Shown here one piece after another: positions 34,022 through 43,357 of a DNA stretch of 64,000 nucleotides (position 1 is its first letter; every line of letters begins with the position of its first letter). The DNA is taken from contig PALM01000008.1 of the NCBI GenBank assembly GCA_002706365.1, positions 1-64,000 on the forward strand, read 5' to 3'. The position numbers and the translations under genes were made by a program. This stretch comes from Flavobacteriales bacterium. Lineage in GTDB: Bacteria > Bacteroidota > Bacteroidia > Flavobacteriales_E > Vicingaceae. The notes under the pieces are model-generated. The model did no database searches. It was not told where the DNA came from and saw only the letters and a list, made by a program, of their open reading frames with translations.

Positions 34022-34029
34022 TATCTTTA
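34022..34029 (+). promoter_or_regulatory. Candidate internal -7 box before ftcD
   Basis: TATCTTTA lies 5 bp before the ftcD ATG, in the 39-bp gap after hutG, with TTG at 34004. It suggests a second promoter inside the hut cluster, giving a leaderless or near-leaderless message. Confidence 0.4.
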
Positions 34030-34034
34030 GTCGC

Positions 34035-35036
34035 ATGGAAGAGCTTGTAGAATGTGTCCCCAATTTCTCAGAAGGAAGAGACCAAATAACAATTGCAGCC
34101 ATTGAAAGAGCTATAAAAGCTGTAAATGGCGTTTATTTATTACACACCGATAGTGGTGTAGCCGCCAATAGAACTGTTTACACATTTGTTGGTAGTGCTG
34201 AAGCAGTTATTGAAGCCGCCTTTCAAGGTGCTAAAGTGGCAGCAGAAATGATCGATATGGAGTACCATGGTGGAGAGCATCCACGCATGGGAGCATTGGA
34301 TGTTTGTCCCTTCGTTCCAATCAGCGGTATCAGCAAGAAACAACTGATCCCTATGGTAGAAAAGTTTGGCAAGAGGCTCAATGAAGAATTGGGAATTCCC
34401 GTTTTCTTCTATGAAGATTCAGCCAAGAAAAAGGAAAGACGGAATCTCGCCAATCACAGAAGCGGAGGTTATGAGCAGCTGGAAGAGCGAATGAAGAAAA
34501 GCTGGAAGGCCGATATTGGCAAAGAATTCAATCCAACTACCGGAGGAACCGTCTGCGGGGTGCGTGACTTCTTATTGGCTTTCAATATGAACCTCACCAC
34601 AAAATCTGTAGCTGTTGGAAAAGAAATCGCATACTCTTTAAGAGAATCCGGTTGGCCAAAAAGCAAGAGCAAAAATGCAATGGCCAAAAGGGCACTGCGA
34701 CTAAAAGCGGTAAAATCTATCGCCTGGCATATTTCAGATTTCGATAAAGTTCAAGTGTCTGTAAATCTGATCGACTACCATACAACACCTCTTTGGAAAG
34801 TGTTCGAAAGCTGTAAAATGCTTGCAGAAGAATCGGGCACTGAAGTTAGCGGAGCTGAATTGATCGGCTTGGTTACTTTAGAGGCCATACTAGACTGTGG
34901 AAAGCATTTCAATAAAGATGCGAATGCAACGGAAGCTGAACTAGTGCAGTCTGCTATAGAGACTTTAGGATTAGACGAATTGGCCCCATTTGATCCCCAA
35001 AAAAGAATTCTAGAGTATAGGATGAAGTCAATATGA
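34035..35036 (+). CDS. ftcD: Glutamate formimidoyltransferase
   Basis: A 333-residue enzyme that moves the formimidoyl group from formimidoyl-glutamate to tetrahydrofolate. The N-terminal CVPNFSEGRD, GGEHPRMGALDVCPFVP (catalytic His) and GVRDFLLAFNMNL blocks are typical. It is the stand-alone transferase, without the cyclodeaminase half found in animals. Its stop overlaps the start of the patatin-like gene by 4 bp (ATGA). Confidence 0.93.
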   Translation: MEELVECVPNFSEGRDQITIAAIERAIKAVNGVYLLHTDSGVAANRTVYTFVGSAEAVIEAAFQGAKVAAEMIDMEYHGGEHPRMGALDVCPFVPISGISKKQLIPMVEKFGKRLNEELGIPVFFYEDSAKKKERRNLANHRSGGYEQLEERMKKSWKADIGKEFNPTTGGTVCGVRDFLLAFNMNLTTKSVAVGKEIAYSLRESGWPKSKSKNAMAKRALRLKAVKSIAWHISDFDKVQVSVNLIDYHTTPLWKVFESCKMLAEESGTEVSGAELIGLVTLEAILDCGKHFNKDANATEAELVQSAIETLGLDELAPFDPQKRILEYRMKSI

Positions 35037-37315
35037 GTGATAAGGAAGAGAAGCAAAAAAAGCGCAGTGATCCCCGTAAATGGTGGGAGAAACTGCTGTA
35101 CTTCTTCCCACTGCAGCTCCTATTCGTACATCTGAAGAAGAATCAACAGATGTTGATCTTCTGGGTTTTCCTATTTCTGGTTATTACAGGAAATTTCGGA
35201 TCTAAGTTTGGCGTTCCCTACCTCTTTCTTGCACCTGAGTATCTTGGTGAAGTAAGTATCTGGAGCTTTGCCATATTTGGTTTCGCTCTAGGCGGATTTG
35301 TAATGGCATTCAATATTGCCAGCTATATCATGAATGGATTTCGCTTTCCATTCTTGGCTACTTTATCAAAACCATTTCTAAAGTATTCCATCAACAACTC
35401 TACTATTCCCGTGATCTTCATAGGAAGCTTTGTGTATTTGTCAAGCAGTTTCCTAATGGACAATGAAGGTTACAGTCAGGAAGAAGTGATCTGGCGACAA
35501 GTGGGATTCCTTGGAGGCTACTTTTCTTTTATCGTCTTTGCACTCACCTATTTCATGATGACCAATAAAGACTTTGAGAAGCTCTTTGGAAAGGAAATTG
35601 GAAAAGTAGTAAGCTCTGATACTAAAGGAGATGAACCCGCACGTATTCTCCTTCAAAAAAGAGAGAAAGAATGGTATAAAGAAGATCTAAGTGGCAAAAG
35701 TTGGAGGGTCGACACCTATATAGGATCTCGCTTTGCATTCAAACTGACCCGACCTTATGGACACTATGATCGCAGTATGCTATCCCAGGTGTTTCGACAG
35801 AATCATATCAACGCATCCTTTTTTGAGATCGTAGTTATTGCATCAATAATCATTCTCGGTTTATTTAGAGACAACCCAAGTTTCATTATTCCTGCTGCTG
35901 CCTCATTCTTCCTTTTACTTACCATGCTGATCATGTTTGTATCTGCGCTTAGAAGCTGGATTAGAGGGTGGACGGTAGTGGTGTTGATCGGTGGATTCCT
36001 TTTGGTGAACTATATTTCCAAGTACGAGGAGTTTTATTACATCAATCGTCTTTATGGACTCGATTATCAAGGGCAATCGGCAAACTATCCCCCAAAGCAG
36101 AAAAACGATAAGGAAAAACGACTGCTTGTCAATAAGGATCTTGAATTCAACCGCGAATTGCTATCTAAATGGGAAGCTAAGAATCTCGATGGAAAGAAAA
36201 AACCTAAAGCGGTATTCATTGCTTTAAGTGGTGGCGGCTCGCGCTCAGCATTGTGGTCGTTCTTGGCTTTACAACATTTAGATAGTCTCACAGATGGAGA
36301 ATTGATGAATCACAGTGTGATGATGACAGGTTCCTCAGGAGGTACTATTGGAGCCTCTTATTTTCGTGAGATCTGGAAGCGTGGACAGGAGAATGATAGT
36401 TTAGATCCATATTCTGAGAAATACCGATGGGATATGGGTAAGGATCTCCTAAATCCTATCATGTTCACCCTAACGGTGAATGATATTTTCGTACGGACGA
36501 AGAGTTTTATCTATCAGGGGCAAAGTCATTGGAAAGACAGGGGCTATGTATTTGAGAATACCCTTAATAAGAATAGTCGGGGTATGCTTGACAAACCTCT
36601 TGGGGATTATGCAGAAGCTGAACATGAAGCTAGAATTCCATTTATGATCATGTCCCCTTCTATCATAAATGACAGTCGGAGACTACTGATCTCCAATGTG
36701 CCTCTTTCCTTCATGAGCAACAGTCCAATGAATTCAGAGCTTCATGAAGAAAATGTGGAGTATATGAGGCTATTTGAGGAAAATAGTCCGGAAAATGCGC
36801 GCTATCTGAGTCTTTTAAGGATGAATGCCACCTTCCCTTACATCATGCCTTTGGTTGACATGCCCACAGAACCCAGAATAGAGGTCTTTGACTCCGGTTT
36901 AAGGGATAATTATGGCATTAAGACCGTATCGAAATACATCTTCAGCATGCGCGATTGGTTGAAGGAGCACACATCCGGAATTGTGATCGTACAATTTAGA
37001 AATGGCATTCAAAAGTTGAAAAATGAAGATATAGAGCGTAGAGGAATAGCAGAAGACCTAAGCTCACCTTTCGGCAGCCTTTATGGCAATCTATTTCAAG
37101 TGCAGGATTTCAATAATGACGAACTCTTGGAATATACCAAAGAGTGGTATCAAGGACCTGTAGATCTAGTGCGTTTCGAATTGCACAAAGACGAGAAGAG
37201 AAAGATCTCTTTAAGCTGGCATCTCACTTCTAGAGAGAAGGAAATGATACTTGTATCGCTTTTCACCAATAACAATCAGAAGGCAGCTGCGAAGTTGCAG
37301 AGACTTTTGGAGTGA
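35033..37315 (+). CDS. Multi-spanning membrane protein with patatin-like lipase domain
   Basis: A 760-residue protein. After a basic cytosolic start come about six or seven transmembrane segments in the first ~340 residues. The last ~370 residues hold a patatin-type serine hydrolase: oxyanion hole ALSGGGSRSALW, nucleophile elbow GSSGG, and FDSGLRDNYG supplying the Asp of the Ser-Asp dyad. Such enzymes hydrolyse acyl chains of membrane lipids. The ATGA overlap with ftcD makes it part of the hut transcription unit, with no obvious metabolic link. No start alternative is better. Confidence 0.82.
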   Translation: MSDKEEKQKKRSDPRKWWEKLLYFFPLQLLFVHLKKNQQMLIFWVFLFLVITGNFGSKFGVPYLFLAPEYLGEVSIWSFAIFGFALGGFVMAFNIASYIMNGFRFPFLATLSKPFLKYSINNSTIPVIFIGSFVYLSSSFLMDNEGYSQEEVIWRQVGFLGGYFSFIVFALTYFMMTNKDFEKLFGKEIGKVVSSDTKGDEPARILLQKREKEWYKEDLSGKSWRVDTYIGSRFAFKLTRPYGHYDRSMLSQVFRQNHINASFFEIVVIASIIILGLFRDNPSFIIPAAASFFLLLTMLIMFVSALRSWIRGWTVVVLIGGFLLVNYISKYEEFYYINRLYGLDYQGQSANYPPKQKNDKEKRLLVNKDLEFNRELLSKWEAKNLDGKKKPKAVFIALSGGGSRSALWSFLALQHLDSLTDGELMNHSVMMTGSSGGTIGASYFREIWKRGQENDSLDPYSEKYRWDMGKDLLNPIMFTLTVNDIFVRTKSFIYQGQSHWKDRGYVFENTLNKNSRGMLDKPLGDYAEAEHEARIPFMIMSPSIINDSRRLLISNVPLSFMSNSPMNSELHEENVEYMRLFEENSPENARYLSLLRMNATFPYIMPLVDMPTEPRIEVFDSGLRDNYGIKTVSKYIFSMRDWLKEHTSGIVIVQFRNGIQKLKNEDIERRGIAEDLSSPFGSLYGNLFQVQDFNNDELLEYTKEWYQGPVDLVRFELHKDEKRKISLSWHLTSREKEMILVSLFTNNNQKAAAKLQRLLE

Positions 37316-37555
37316 GGCTATCCTTCTACGCTAGCACTTAGGCTAAAGCTTCAGTGCTCGAGGAAAGCTTCGAAGGACGAGGAGTGCAGCTAAAGTGCAT
37401 GGTTTTTTATTAAAAACTTAGTCCTTTCTACACTGAGGACATTGAGAAGGCACTGAGATCACAGAGTTAAACTTTTAGATATGAGTCTGTCTTAATTCAG
37501 GATTTAATTCTAATTGATACATTTTCACATTTACTCATTGATATATTTCCTTACT

Positions 37556-37605
37556 CCTTACTCTTTCATCCTTCGAAGCTCAACGAGCGTAGAAGGACTT
37601 ACTCC
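37556..37605. repeat. 50-bp direct repeat, upstream copy
   Basis: Identical over 50 bp to 39401-39450. The core is a hairpin with CCTTC/GAAGG ends flanked by CTTACTC heptads. The two copies flank the arylsulfotransferase gene. Confidence 0.92.
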
Positions 37606-37657
37606 AAATTTCCGATTTCCGATTACAGATTTCAGATTTGATTTCCCTCCCATTCTT
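37602..37657. repeat. Heptad array upstream of arylsulfotransferase gene
   Basis: Eight units in register: CTCCAAA, TTTCCGA twice, TTACAGA, TTTCAGA, TTTGATT, TCCCTCC, CATTCTT. It is pyrimidine-rich on the sense strand. Confidence 0.8.
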
Positions 37658-37730
37658 CTAACTATTTCACCGTTTATGTATTCGTCATAAGGTTGAGGCA
37701 ACAAACAAGAAAATATAGAGTCTTTAGATC

Positions 37731-39302
37731 ATGAGATCTAAATTATTCTATTCTATACTAGTCATAATAATCATCTTAAATGCCTGTAAAGAGGAAGAAG
37801 AAGCAGAAATTGCCAATCATAACCTTTTTCCAGATGAAGGTATGCTAATGGATGACACTTTGATCTTAAATCCAATTGGCTATTCTCCCCTAAGTGCTAG
37901 ATTGATCCGCAATTACAACATACCTGTCAATCTAGAAATAGAGCTCACATCCAAAAACCCTACAGCTGAAAATCTAAAAAAGAAGTACACTGCATTTCGA
38001 AATCGATTTGACATCCCGATTCTGGGCCTATATGCAGCACATAACAATCAGCTAAGTATTAGAGCTATAGATCTCCAGGGAAATTTGGTCAAAGAGGAAA
38101 TCATCAACATACAAACTGATTCATTGCCAGATGGTATGCCAGAGATCATCATTGATAGACATATACCTTCAGAAAGTGTAGAAGGAATGAACCTATTGAG
38201 TTATTGGGGAATAGGCAGTCCTCAAATGCCTTTAATATTTGATAATAAGGGAGAAATTAGATGGTATCTAGATTTCAGTAACCACCCTAGCTTAAATCAA
38301 CTAGCCTATGACAATGGAATCGAACGATTGAAGAATGGCAATTTTTACTTTGGCGATATAGTTAGCGGAAGCATATATGAGGTTGATATATACGGTGAAG
38401 TAGTTGAATCCTGGTCATTGAATGGACATGAATTTCATCATAATGTACAAGAGAAAAGCAATGGAAATTTCCTAGTTACAACATCAAAACAAGGGAGTTT
38501 ACATCAGAATGGAAATTCTACAATAGAAGATTATGTTATAGAGATCGATAGAGCAAGTGGAGCAATTGTAAGTGAGTGGGATCTTAAAGAATCGCTGGAT
38601 GAATATCGAACTTCATGGACAAATCAACTCAATAGGGACCCTATTGATTGGTTTCATGGTAATGCAGTTATCGAAGGCTTAGACCAACAATCTATTGTTG
38701 TTTGTGGAAGAACCCAAGGCATTGTAAAACTCAGCAATCAAAATGATCCTATATGGATCTTGAGTACACATAATGGATGGAACATTAATCGTGATTCAGT
38801 TGACCTAAATCAATACCTATTGCAGCCAATTGATAATCAGGGCAGACCGATCACCGATTCCTCTATCTTAAATGGTTATACTAACCAATCAAACTTTGAA
38901 TGGGCATGGTATCCTCATGCGCCGGAATATCTGCCTAATGGTGATCTTCTGGTGTTCGACAATGGAGATAATCGCAATTACAATCAAAGTAGACAATATA
39001 GTCGTGCTGTAATCTATCGAATCGATGAACAAGCTATGACCATTGAACAGCTTTGGTCATATGGAAAGAATCGAGGAACAGAGACATTTGGACAGTATGT
39101 TTCAGATGTGGATTATCTTCCTTCTAAGAATAATATACTATTCTGTCCGGGATTTGGGACTGACAACTTCGGAGACATAGGTGGAAGAATAGTTGAAATC
39201 GATTATGGTACCAAACAAGTGGTATTTGAAGCATTAATCAACCCACCTCTAGGTAGTTTTGTGGCTTTTCATAGGGCAGAAAGAATTCCACTATATAATT
39301 GA
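37731..39302 (+). CDS. Arylsulfotransferase-family lipoprotein
   Basis: A 523-residue lipoprotein (lipobox ILNAC) with a six-bladed propeller of the aryl-sulfate sulfotransferase (ASST) family. Candidate catalytic His residues sit in EFHHNVQEKSNGN, DWFHGNA and YPHAPEYLPNGD, matching the family's H-x-N and H-A pattern. ASST moves sulfate between phenolic compounds without PAPS, and marine Bacteroidota may use it on sulfated plant or algal compounds (inference). By eye the gene is more AT-rich than its neighbours, and it is bracketed by 50-bp direct repeats, which may indicate a mobilised or inserted segment. Confidence 0.82.
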   Translation: MRSKLFYSILVIIIILNACKEEEEAEIANHNLFPDEGMLMDDTLILNPIGYSPLSARLIRNYNIPVNLEIELTSKNPTAENLKKKYTAFRNRFDIPILGLYAAHNNQLSIRAIDLQGNLVKEEIINIQTDSLPDGMPEIIIDRHIPSESVEGMNLLSYWGIGSPQMPLIFDNKGEIRWYLDFSNHPSLNQLAYDNGIERLKNGNFYFGDIVSGSIYEVDIYGEVVESWSLNGHEFHHNVQEKSNGNFLVTTSKQGSLHQNGNSTIEDYVIEIDRASGAIVSEWDLKESLDEYRTSWTNQLNRDPIDWFHGNAVIEGLDQQSIVVCGRTQGIVKLSNQNDPIWILSTHNGWNINRDSVDLNQYLLQPIDNQGRPITDSSILNGYTNQSNFEWAWYPHAPEYLPNGDLLVFDNGDNRNYNQSRQYSRAVIYRIDEQAMTIEQLWSYGKNRGTETFGQYVSDVDYLPSKNNILFCPGFGTDNFGDIGGRIVEIDYGTKQVVFEALINPPLGSFVAFHRAERIPLYN

Positions 39303-39400
39303 TACTGATAAGCACTCTGAAACTCTTTACCCTTTATCATTACTCCCTACTTATCACCCCGAGCGGAGCGCTGCACTGAGCCTGTCTAAGTGTCGAGGGG

Positions 39401-39450
39401 CCTTACTCTTTCATCCTTCGAAGCTCAACGAGCGTAGAAGGACTTACTCC
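39401..39450. repeat. 50-bp direct repeat, downstream copy
   Basis: Identical to 37556-37605. It lies 99 bp after the arylsulfotransferase stop codon. Confidence 0.92.
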
Positions 39451-39493
39451 CTTCTCCCTTCTCCCAAATCCCACATTTGCTTTATCTTAGCAA
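39445..39493. repeat. Heptad array leading into the TPR gene start
   Basis: Seven units: TACTCCC, TTCTCCC twice, AAATCCC, ACATTTG, CTTTATC, TTAGCAA. It ends 1 bp before the ATG and includes the putative -7 box. Confidence 0.75.
39483..39490 (+). promoter_or_regulatory. Candidate -7 box of TPR gene
   Basis: TATCTTAG lies 4 bp before the ATG at 39495, the same layout as before ftcD, yitT and the GNAT gene. Confidence 0.4.
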
Positions 39494-39494
39494 G

Positions 39495-40637
39495 ATGAAT
39501 AGATTTCTGCTTATAAGCATTGTAATTCTTACTACAGCCTTCCAAACACAAGCACAAAGCGAAGTAGACTCTTTAATGAAACTGCACCAATACGATCTTG
39601 CGATTGATGAATTGGAGGGTGCAGTCAGTCTCGATATACAGGGACAACAAAAGCTAGCTGAGGCATATTTGAAATCGGGTAGATTATATCGCGCACTTGA
39701 CAGCTACAAAAAGCTATATAAAGCAGATAGTAACAACTCACATTTACTTCAACAAGCTATCATACTTGAAAAGCTAGATGAAGAATCAGAAGCATTGAAG
39801 GTATATGTCAAACTAAATGGATTAGCTCCTAATAACGCCTACTACTGGAAGCTCACAGCTAAATCGGCCTTAAAGAATTCCGAATATCCATTATCACTCG
39901 CAGCATGGAATGCTGTACTTGAGAGGTCACCAAACGACCTAGAGGCAATCAACAAAATGGCATTGCTATACAACAAGCTTGACCAGGCAGAACTAGCAGA
40001 TAGTCTTTTAAAGGAGGGATTAAAGCTATCTCCAGAATCTAGATTCCTGAAAAGCAGTCGGCTTAAAGTTCTTTATAGGCAAAGAAAATACGCTGAAGCA
40101 GTTAAGATCTCAGAAGAATTATTTGCTCAAGCTGATAGTAATCTAGTACATCAAAAAGTAGCTGGAATATCTAATTATCATATTGAGAATTATCAAAAGA
40201 CTATTGATCTTTTGTCAAATGTGATTGAGGTCGAAACTGAATCAGATCTACTGCATTACTACATAGGATTAGCCTACCGTGATTCCGGGGATAAGGAAAA
40301 GGCGGCAGAATATTTAGAAAAGGCCATTGAATTGGGAGTGACAAAGAATCTTGGAAACTACTATACTCAATTGGCAGTGAGCTATGAAGAAGCAGGAGAA
40401 ACTGCCAAAGCCATTCAGGCCTATAAGGTGGCCTATTCCGAATCCAAAGACAAGGTCCTACTCTACCATTTGGCTCGCAATTACGACAGCTATTACAAAG
40501 ACAAAAAAGTGGCACTATCTTACTATGAGAAGTACCTTCAAGAGAAGGATACGGCCAATGAGTATTTGATGAATTATTCTAAGCATAGAATACAGGAGTT
40601 GAAGAATGCGGCGCATTTTGAAAACGGATCCTTTTAA
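39495..40637 (+). CDS. Exported tetratricopeptide-repeat protein
   Basis: A 380-residue protein with a signal peptide ending in QTQAQ and about nine to ten TPR motifs (A-x-x-x-x-x-A-x-x-x-P pattern, e.g. LNGLAPNNAYYW, AYRDSGDKEKAAEYLEKAIEL). TPRs mediate protein-protein contacts. It is predicted periplasmic and its partner is unknown. The start at 39495 is chosen over 39477 because it gives a cleaner signal peptide and a -7 box just upstream. Confidence 0.85.
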   Translation: MNRFLLISIVILTTAFQTQAQSEVDSLMKLHQYDLAIDELEGAVSLDIQGQQKLAEAYLKSGRLYRALDSYKKLYKADSNNSHLLQQAIILEKLDEESEALKVYVKLNGLAPNNAYYWKLTAKSALKNSEYPLSLAAWNAVLERSPNDLEAINKMALLYNKLDQAELADSLLKEGLKLSPESRFLKSSRLKVLYRQRKYAEAVKISEELFAQADSNLVHQKVAGISNYHIENYQKTIDLLSNVIEVETESDLLHYYIGLAYRDSGDKEKAAEYLEKAIELGVTKNLGNYYTQLAVSYEEAGETAKAIQAYKVAYSESKDKVLLYHLARNYDSYYKDKKVALSYYEKYLQEKDTANEYLMNYSKHRIQELKNAAHFENGSF

Positions 40638-40805
40638 ACTGTACCGCGAATGCTTGTCAATGAGGATCGAAGACGGAGATCGAGGACGGTACTTAGAGTT
40701 TACATTTATATATTAGAATAAAGCTGCTACCTAAGCATGCCGAAGTATCGAAGGCAGAGGTTAGGAATAAGAATCAAATACCACTTGATTTTAACCACGG
40801 CGAGC

Positions 40806-40823
40806 CTGCCTGCCGGCAGGCAG
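40806..40823. repeat. 18-bp GC-rich palindrome
   Basis: CTGCCTGCC joined to its exact inverse GGCAGGCAG. A degenerate relative, CCTGCTGAAGGCAGG, lies near 63495. Confidence 0.8.
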
Positions 40824-41004
40824 ACACAGCGGCATTACATTCCTATATTCCAGCCTATATTCCAGCTATCGGTTAAGGATTTTGAGCGACTAACACTCAG
40901 CGCAGTTAATTGAGTCAAAAAAACCTTACTCCTTAATCCTTGATCCTTTCTCATTAATTCATATTTCTAATTTCTGATTTAACCCTAATTCCACTTATGA
41001 AACC

Positions 41005-41012
41005 TAATTTTG
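41005..41012 (+). promoter_or_regulatory. Probable -7 box of lplA
   Basis: TAATTTTG matches TAnnTTTG exactly, 40 bp before the ATG, and shares its surroundings (AATTTTG-x-x-x-GCA) with the ispH box. Confidence 0.5.
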
Positions 41013-41052
41013 TTTGCACCAAATAGGTCAATTAAAATACGTATCCACACAA

Positions 41053-42033
41053 ATGCTTTGCATCCACCATACCTCAACTGATCCCTACTTCAATATTGCT
41101 ACAGATGAATACATCTTCAAGCATTTAAAGGAAGATTGCTTTATGCTCTGGCGTAACGACAATGCCATTATTGTAGGTAAGCATCAGAATACCCTTGCCG
41201 AGATCAATGTGGATTATGTAAAAGAGAAGGGAATCAAGGTGGTGAGAAGACTATCCGGTGGTGGAGCGGTATACCATGATCTTGGGAACCTCAACTTCAG
41301 TTTTACCAAGACAGGTGAGAATACAGAGATGGTCGATTTTAAGAAATACACTCAACCCATTATTGAAGTCCTGCAAAAACTTGGTGTAGATGCCAAGTTT
41401 GAAGGTCGAAACGACATCACCATCGATGGCAAGAAATTCTCCGGAAATGCTGAGCATGTATTCAAAAACAAGGTCCTGCATCATGGCACCATTCTCTTCT
41501 CTTCTGAGATGAAGGATGTGAGCGGTGCATTGAAGATCAATCCTCTCAAATACAAAGACCGAGCAGTAAAATCGATCCCAAAACGAGTGACCAATGTATC
41601 AGATCATTTAAAAGAACCATTGAGTTTAGAAGAATTCACCGAAATGATCATGCAGCATATCATCGATACCAATCCGGGCGCAAAGCGCTACGAATTCACA
41701 AAAGAAGATCTGGCTGAAATCCAAAAGATCAGGGATGAGAAATACGCCAAATGGGAATGGAATTTCGGTCATTCTCCAAATTACAACTTCCAACAAGGCG
41801 TGCGCACTGAAGGTGGCACCTTAGAGATGAACCTGGAAGTGAAAAAGGGCATGATCAAAGCTGCCAAGATCTATGGTGACTTCTTTGGCACCAAAGATAT
41901 AAGCGAAGTTGAAGAACTATTGGTTGGAACTCTTCATGAAGAAGAAGCCATTCGCAAGAAGTTGAGTTCAATTGATATTGAAAAGTACTTTCATAAGATG
42001 AAAGTGGATGATTTGATCTCGGTGATGTTTTAA
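41053..42033 (+). CDS. lplA: Lipoate-protein ligase A
   Basis: A 326-residue ligase that activates lipoate with ATP and attaches it to E2 or GcvH lysines. The large domain shows RRLSGGGAVYHDLGNLNFS and GRNDITIDGKKFSGNA, and a C-terminal accessory domain follows. The start at 41053 (MLCIHHTSTDPYFNIATDEY) fits the family N-terminus better than the longer frame. The stop codon is followed directly by purine-rich heptads. Confidence 0.94.
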   Translation: MLCIHHTSTDPYFNIATDEYIFKHLKEDCFMLWRNDNAIIVGKHQNTLAEINVDYVKEKGIKVVRRLSGGGAVYHDLGNLNFSFTKTGENTEMVDFKKYTQPIIEVLQKLGVDAKFEGRNDITIDGKKFSGNAEHVFKNKVLHHGTILFSSEMKDVSGALKINPLKYKDRAVKSIPKRVTNVSDHLKEPLSLEEFTEMIMQHIIDTNPGAKRYEFTKEDLAEIQKIRDEKYAKWEWNFGHSPNYNFQQGVRTEGGTLEMNLEVKKGMIKAAKIYGDFFGTKDISEVEELLVGTLHEEEAIRKKLSSIDIEKYFHKMKVDDLISVMF

Positions 42034-42081
42034 GTGGAGATTGGAGTAAGAAGTATGAAGTTTGAAGATTAAACTAATCTA
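42033..42081. repeat. Heptad array between convergent lplA and LamG genes
   Basis: Seven units: AGTGGAG, ATTGGAG, TAAGAAG, TATGAAG, TTTGAAG, ATTAAAC, TAATCTA. It begins with the last base of the lplA stop and reaches the LamG gene's last codons. Confidence 0.8.
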
Positions 42082-43299
42082 CCTCTTCACCATTTTCACT
42101 ACTTCTCGATTCCCATTCTCACTATAGATTTCTAGATAATAGATACCAGAAGGTGCATTTAGTTGAATAAACTCCTTATCTGTTTTGAGATTGACTTCTT
42201 GTACCAATCTACCATTCATACTTAGGATCCTTAGGCTTTTGACTTTTGTACTATTCAGTGGTTCAATAAAAAAGCCTTCCTCAAAAACATTAGGGTATAC
42301 TTTAAATTCTTTTTCATTTGCACTCTCCCCTATACCGACGGAAATAACATTGTAGCAGCGTGATGTATCTACACAGCTTCCTTTGGAAAGTGCCACTGCA
42401 TATGAGCCGCTACCGGGCACAACGAAGCTCTGTAGGGTGTCATTCATAAAAGGCGTATTGGTATTGCAATCTATCCATTGATATGATGCCCCAGCTTGAA
42501 CTGCAGTTAAGGTATCTGCATTCTGACTGATATTTGTATCCAAGTCGTTGGTGATAGTTGAATTTCCATTCACCCAATTGGAGATCATGCCAGATGAGAG
42601 ACTAAAATTCTTTAACACGCCATCATTATTACTTACTGAATAGTCAATTGCTATAGTATCATTTGTGTTGGTGCCATTAGCAATGCCTTCTTCGAGTTTA
42701 TAATATGCTACCAAGCTTGCTGGAGGAGTGCAATAAGAATTGAACATACTATTTCTAATCTGGCTAGTATTCAAAGCGATATCCCAAATCTTGATTTCAT
42801 CCATCTCTCCAACAAAATAGTTTACATCGTCAATTCTCTTGCCAATAGTAATTGGGACTGTATTGGCAGTATTAACTGCTAGGGTGAAGTTGCTGGCTGT
42901 GTCTAGCACGCCATCAATATAAATTGAAGCTTTAGTGGTAGCTGAATGATCATAAACCACAGCAAGATGATGCCATCTTCCATCATTTATCACTGCATTG
43001 CTATTAAAGCCATTGCCTCCAATCTCAATTCTAACCTTTCCATTTGCTATAGTGTTGAAGGTAAACCTTTGTCCTACTGTCATGTCGCCCCAGTTCACTA
43101 AAACCTGCTGGCTAGTGAGCGTACTTGTAGTTTTTATCCAACATTCAATTGTACGGTCTGAGGTACCTGTAGGACCGGCATTCGCAGCTATAACACAATC
43201 ATCCACTCCATCGTAATGCAGTCCGACTTGCGCCTTGGAAACAGTGAATAGAAATGAGAATACTAGAAGAATAAGGGTTTTGCCGAGTAGACTTTTCAT
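42079..43299 (-). CDS. LamG-domain secreted protein with type IX sorting tail
   Basis: A 406-residue exported protein. The signal peptide (VSKAQ) is followed by a concanavalin A-like LamG jelly-roll (about 25-210; DDCVIAANAGPTGTSDRTIE, WHHLAVVYDHS, GEMDEIKIWD) and a short Ig-like linker (SYQWIDCNTNTPFM). It ends in a type IX sorting domain (FKVYPNVFEEGFFIEP to a GIYYLEIYSENG end with basic MVKR). It is probably a surface-bound or released adhesin or glycan-binding protein. Confidence 0.88.
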   Translation of the reverse strand: MKSLLGKTLILLVFSFLFTVSKAQVGLHYDGVDDCVIAANAGPTGTSDRTIECWIKTTSTLTSQQVLVNWGDMTVGQRFTFNTIANGKVRIEIGGNGFNSNAVINDGRWHHLAVVYDHSATTKASIYIDGVLDTASNFTLAVNTANTVPITIGKRIDDVNYFVGEMDEIKIWDIALNTSQIRNSMFNSYCTPPASLVAYYKLEEGIANGTNTNDTIAIDYSVSNNDGVLKNFSLSSGMISNWVNGNSTITNDLDTNISQNADTLTAVQAGASYQWIDCNTNTPFMNDTLQSFVVPGSGSYAVALSKGSCVDTSRCYNVISVGIGESANEKEFKVYPNVFEEGFFIEPLNSTKVKSLRILSMNGRLVQEVNLKTDKEFIQLNAPSGIYYLEIYSENGNREVVKMVKR

Positions 43300-43357
43300 T
43301 TGTAAAGAGATTGGTTTGGTTGAGCTAAATGTAATGAGAATTTGAATTATTAGCTAT

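Larger units (their letters stand above)
37316..37730. other. 415-bp repeat-rich spacer upstream of arylsulfotransferase
   Basis: No gene is supported. It holds an expanded hairpin (37322-37370, ends CCTTCTACGCT and AGCTTCGAAGG), CACTGAGGACATTGAG-type sequence common in Bacteroidota spacers, the 50-bp repeat (37556-37605), and heptads (37602-37657). Confidence 0.6.
40638..41052. other. 415-bp repeat-rich spacer upstream of lplA
   Basis: No gene is supported. It has purine-rich heptads after the TPR gene stop (GAGGATC, GAAGACG, GAGATCG type, about 40660-40690), an 18-bp GC-rich palindrome at 40806-40823, pyrimidine-rich heptads (about 40920-40985, CTTACTC and TTTCTAA type), then the lplA -7 box at 41005. 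Confidence 0.6.

Noticed and set aside
37316-37730. Insertion-sequence remnant considered in this spacer
   Set aside because: No transposase fragment or terminal inverted repeat with target duplication was seen; the content is spacer repeat families only.
39259-39498. 79-codon frame overlapping the arylsulfotransferase end
   Set aside because: It runs through the 50-bp repeat and heptad units, with no domain and poor codon pattern.
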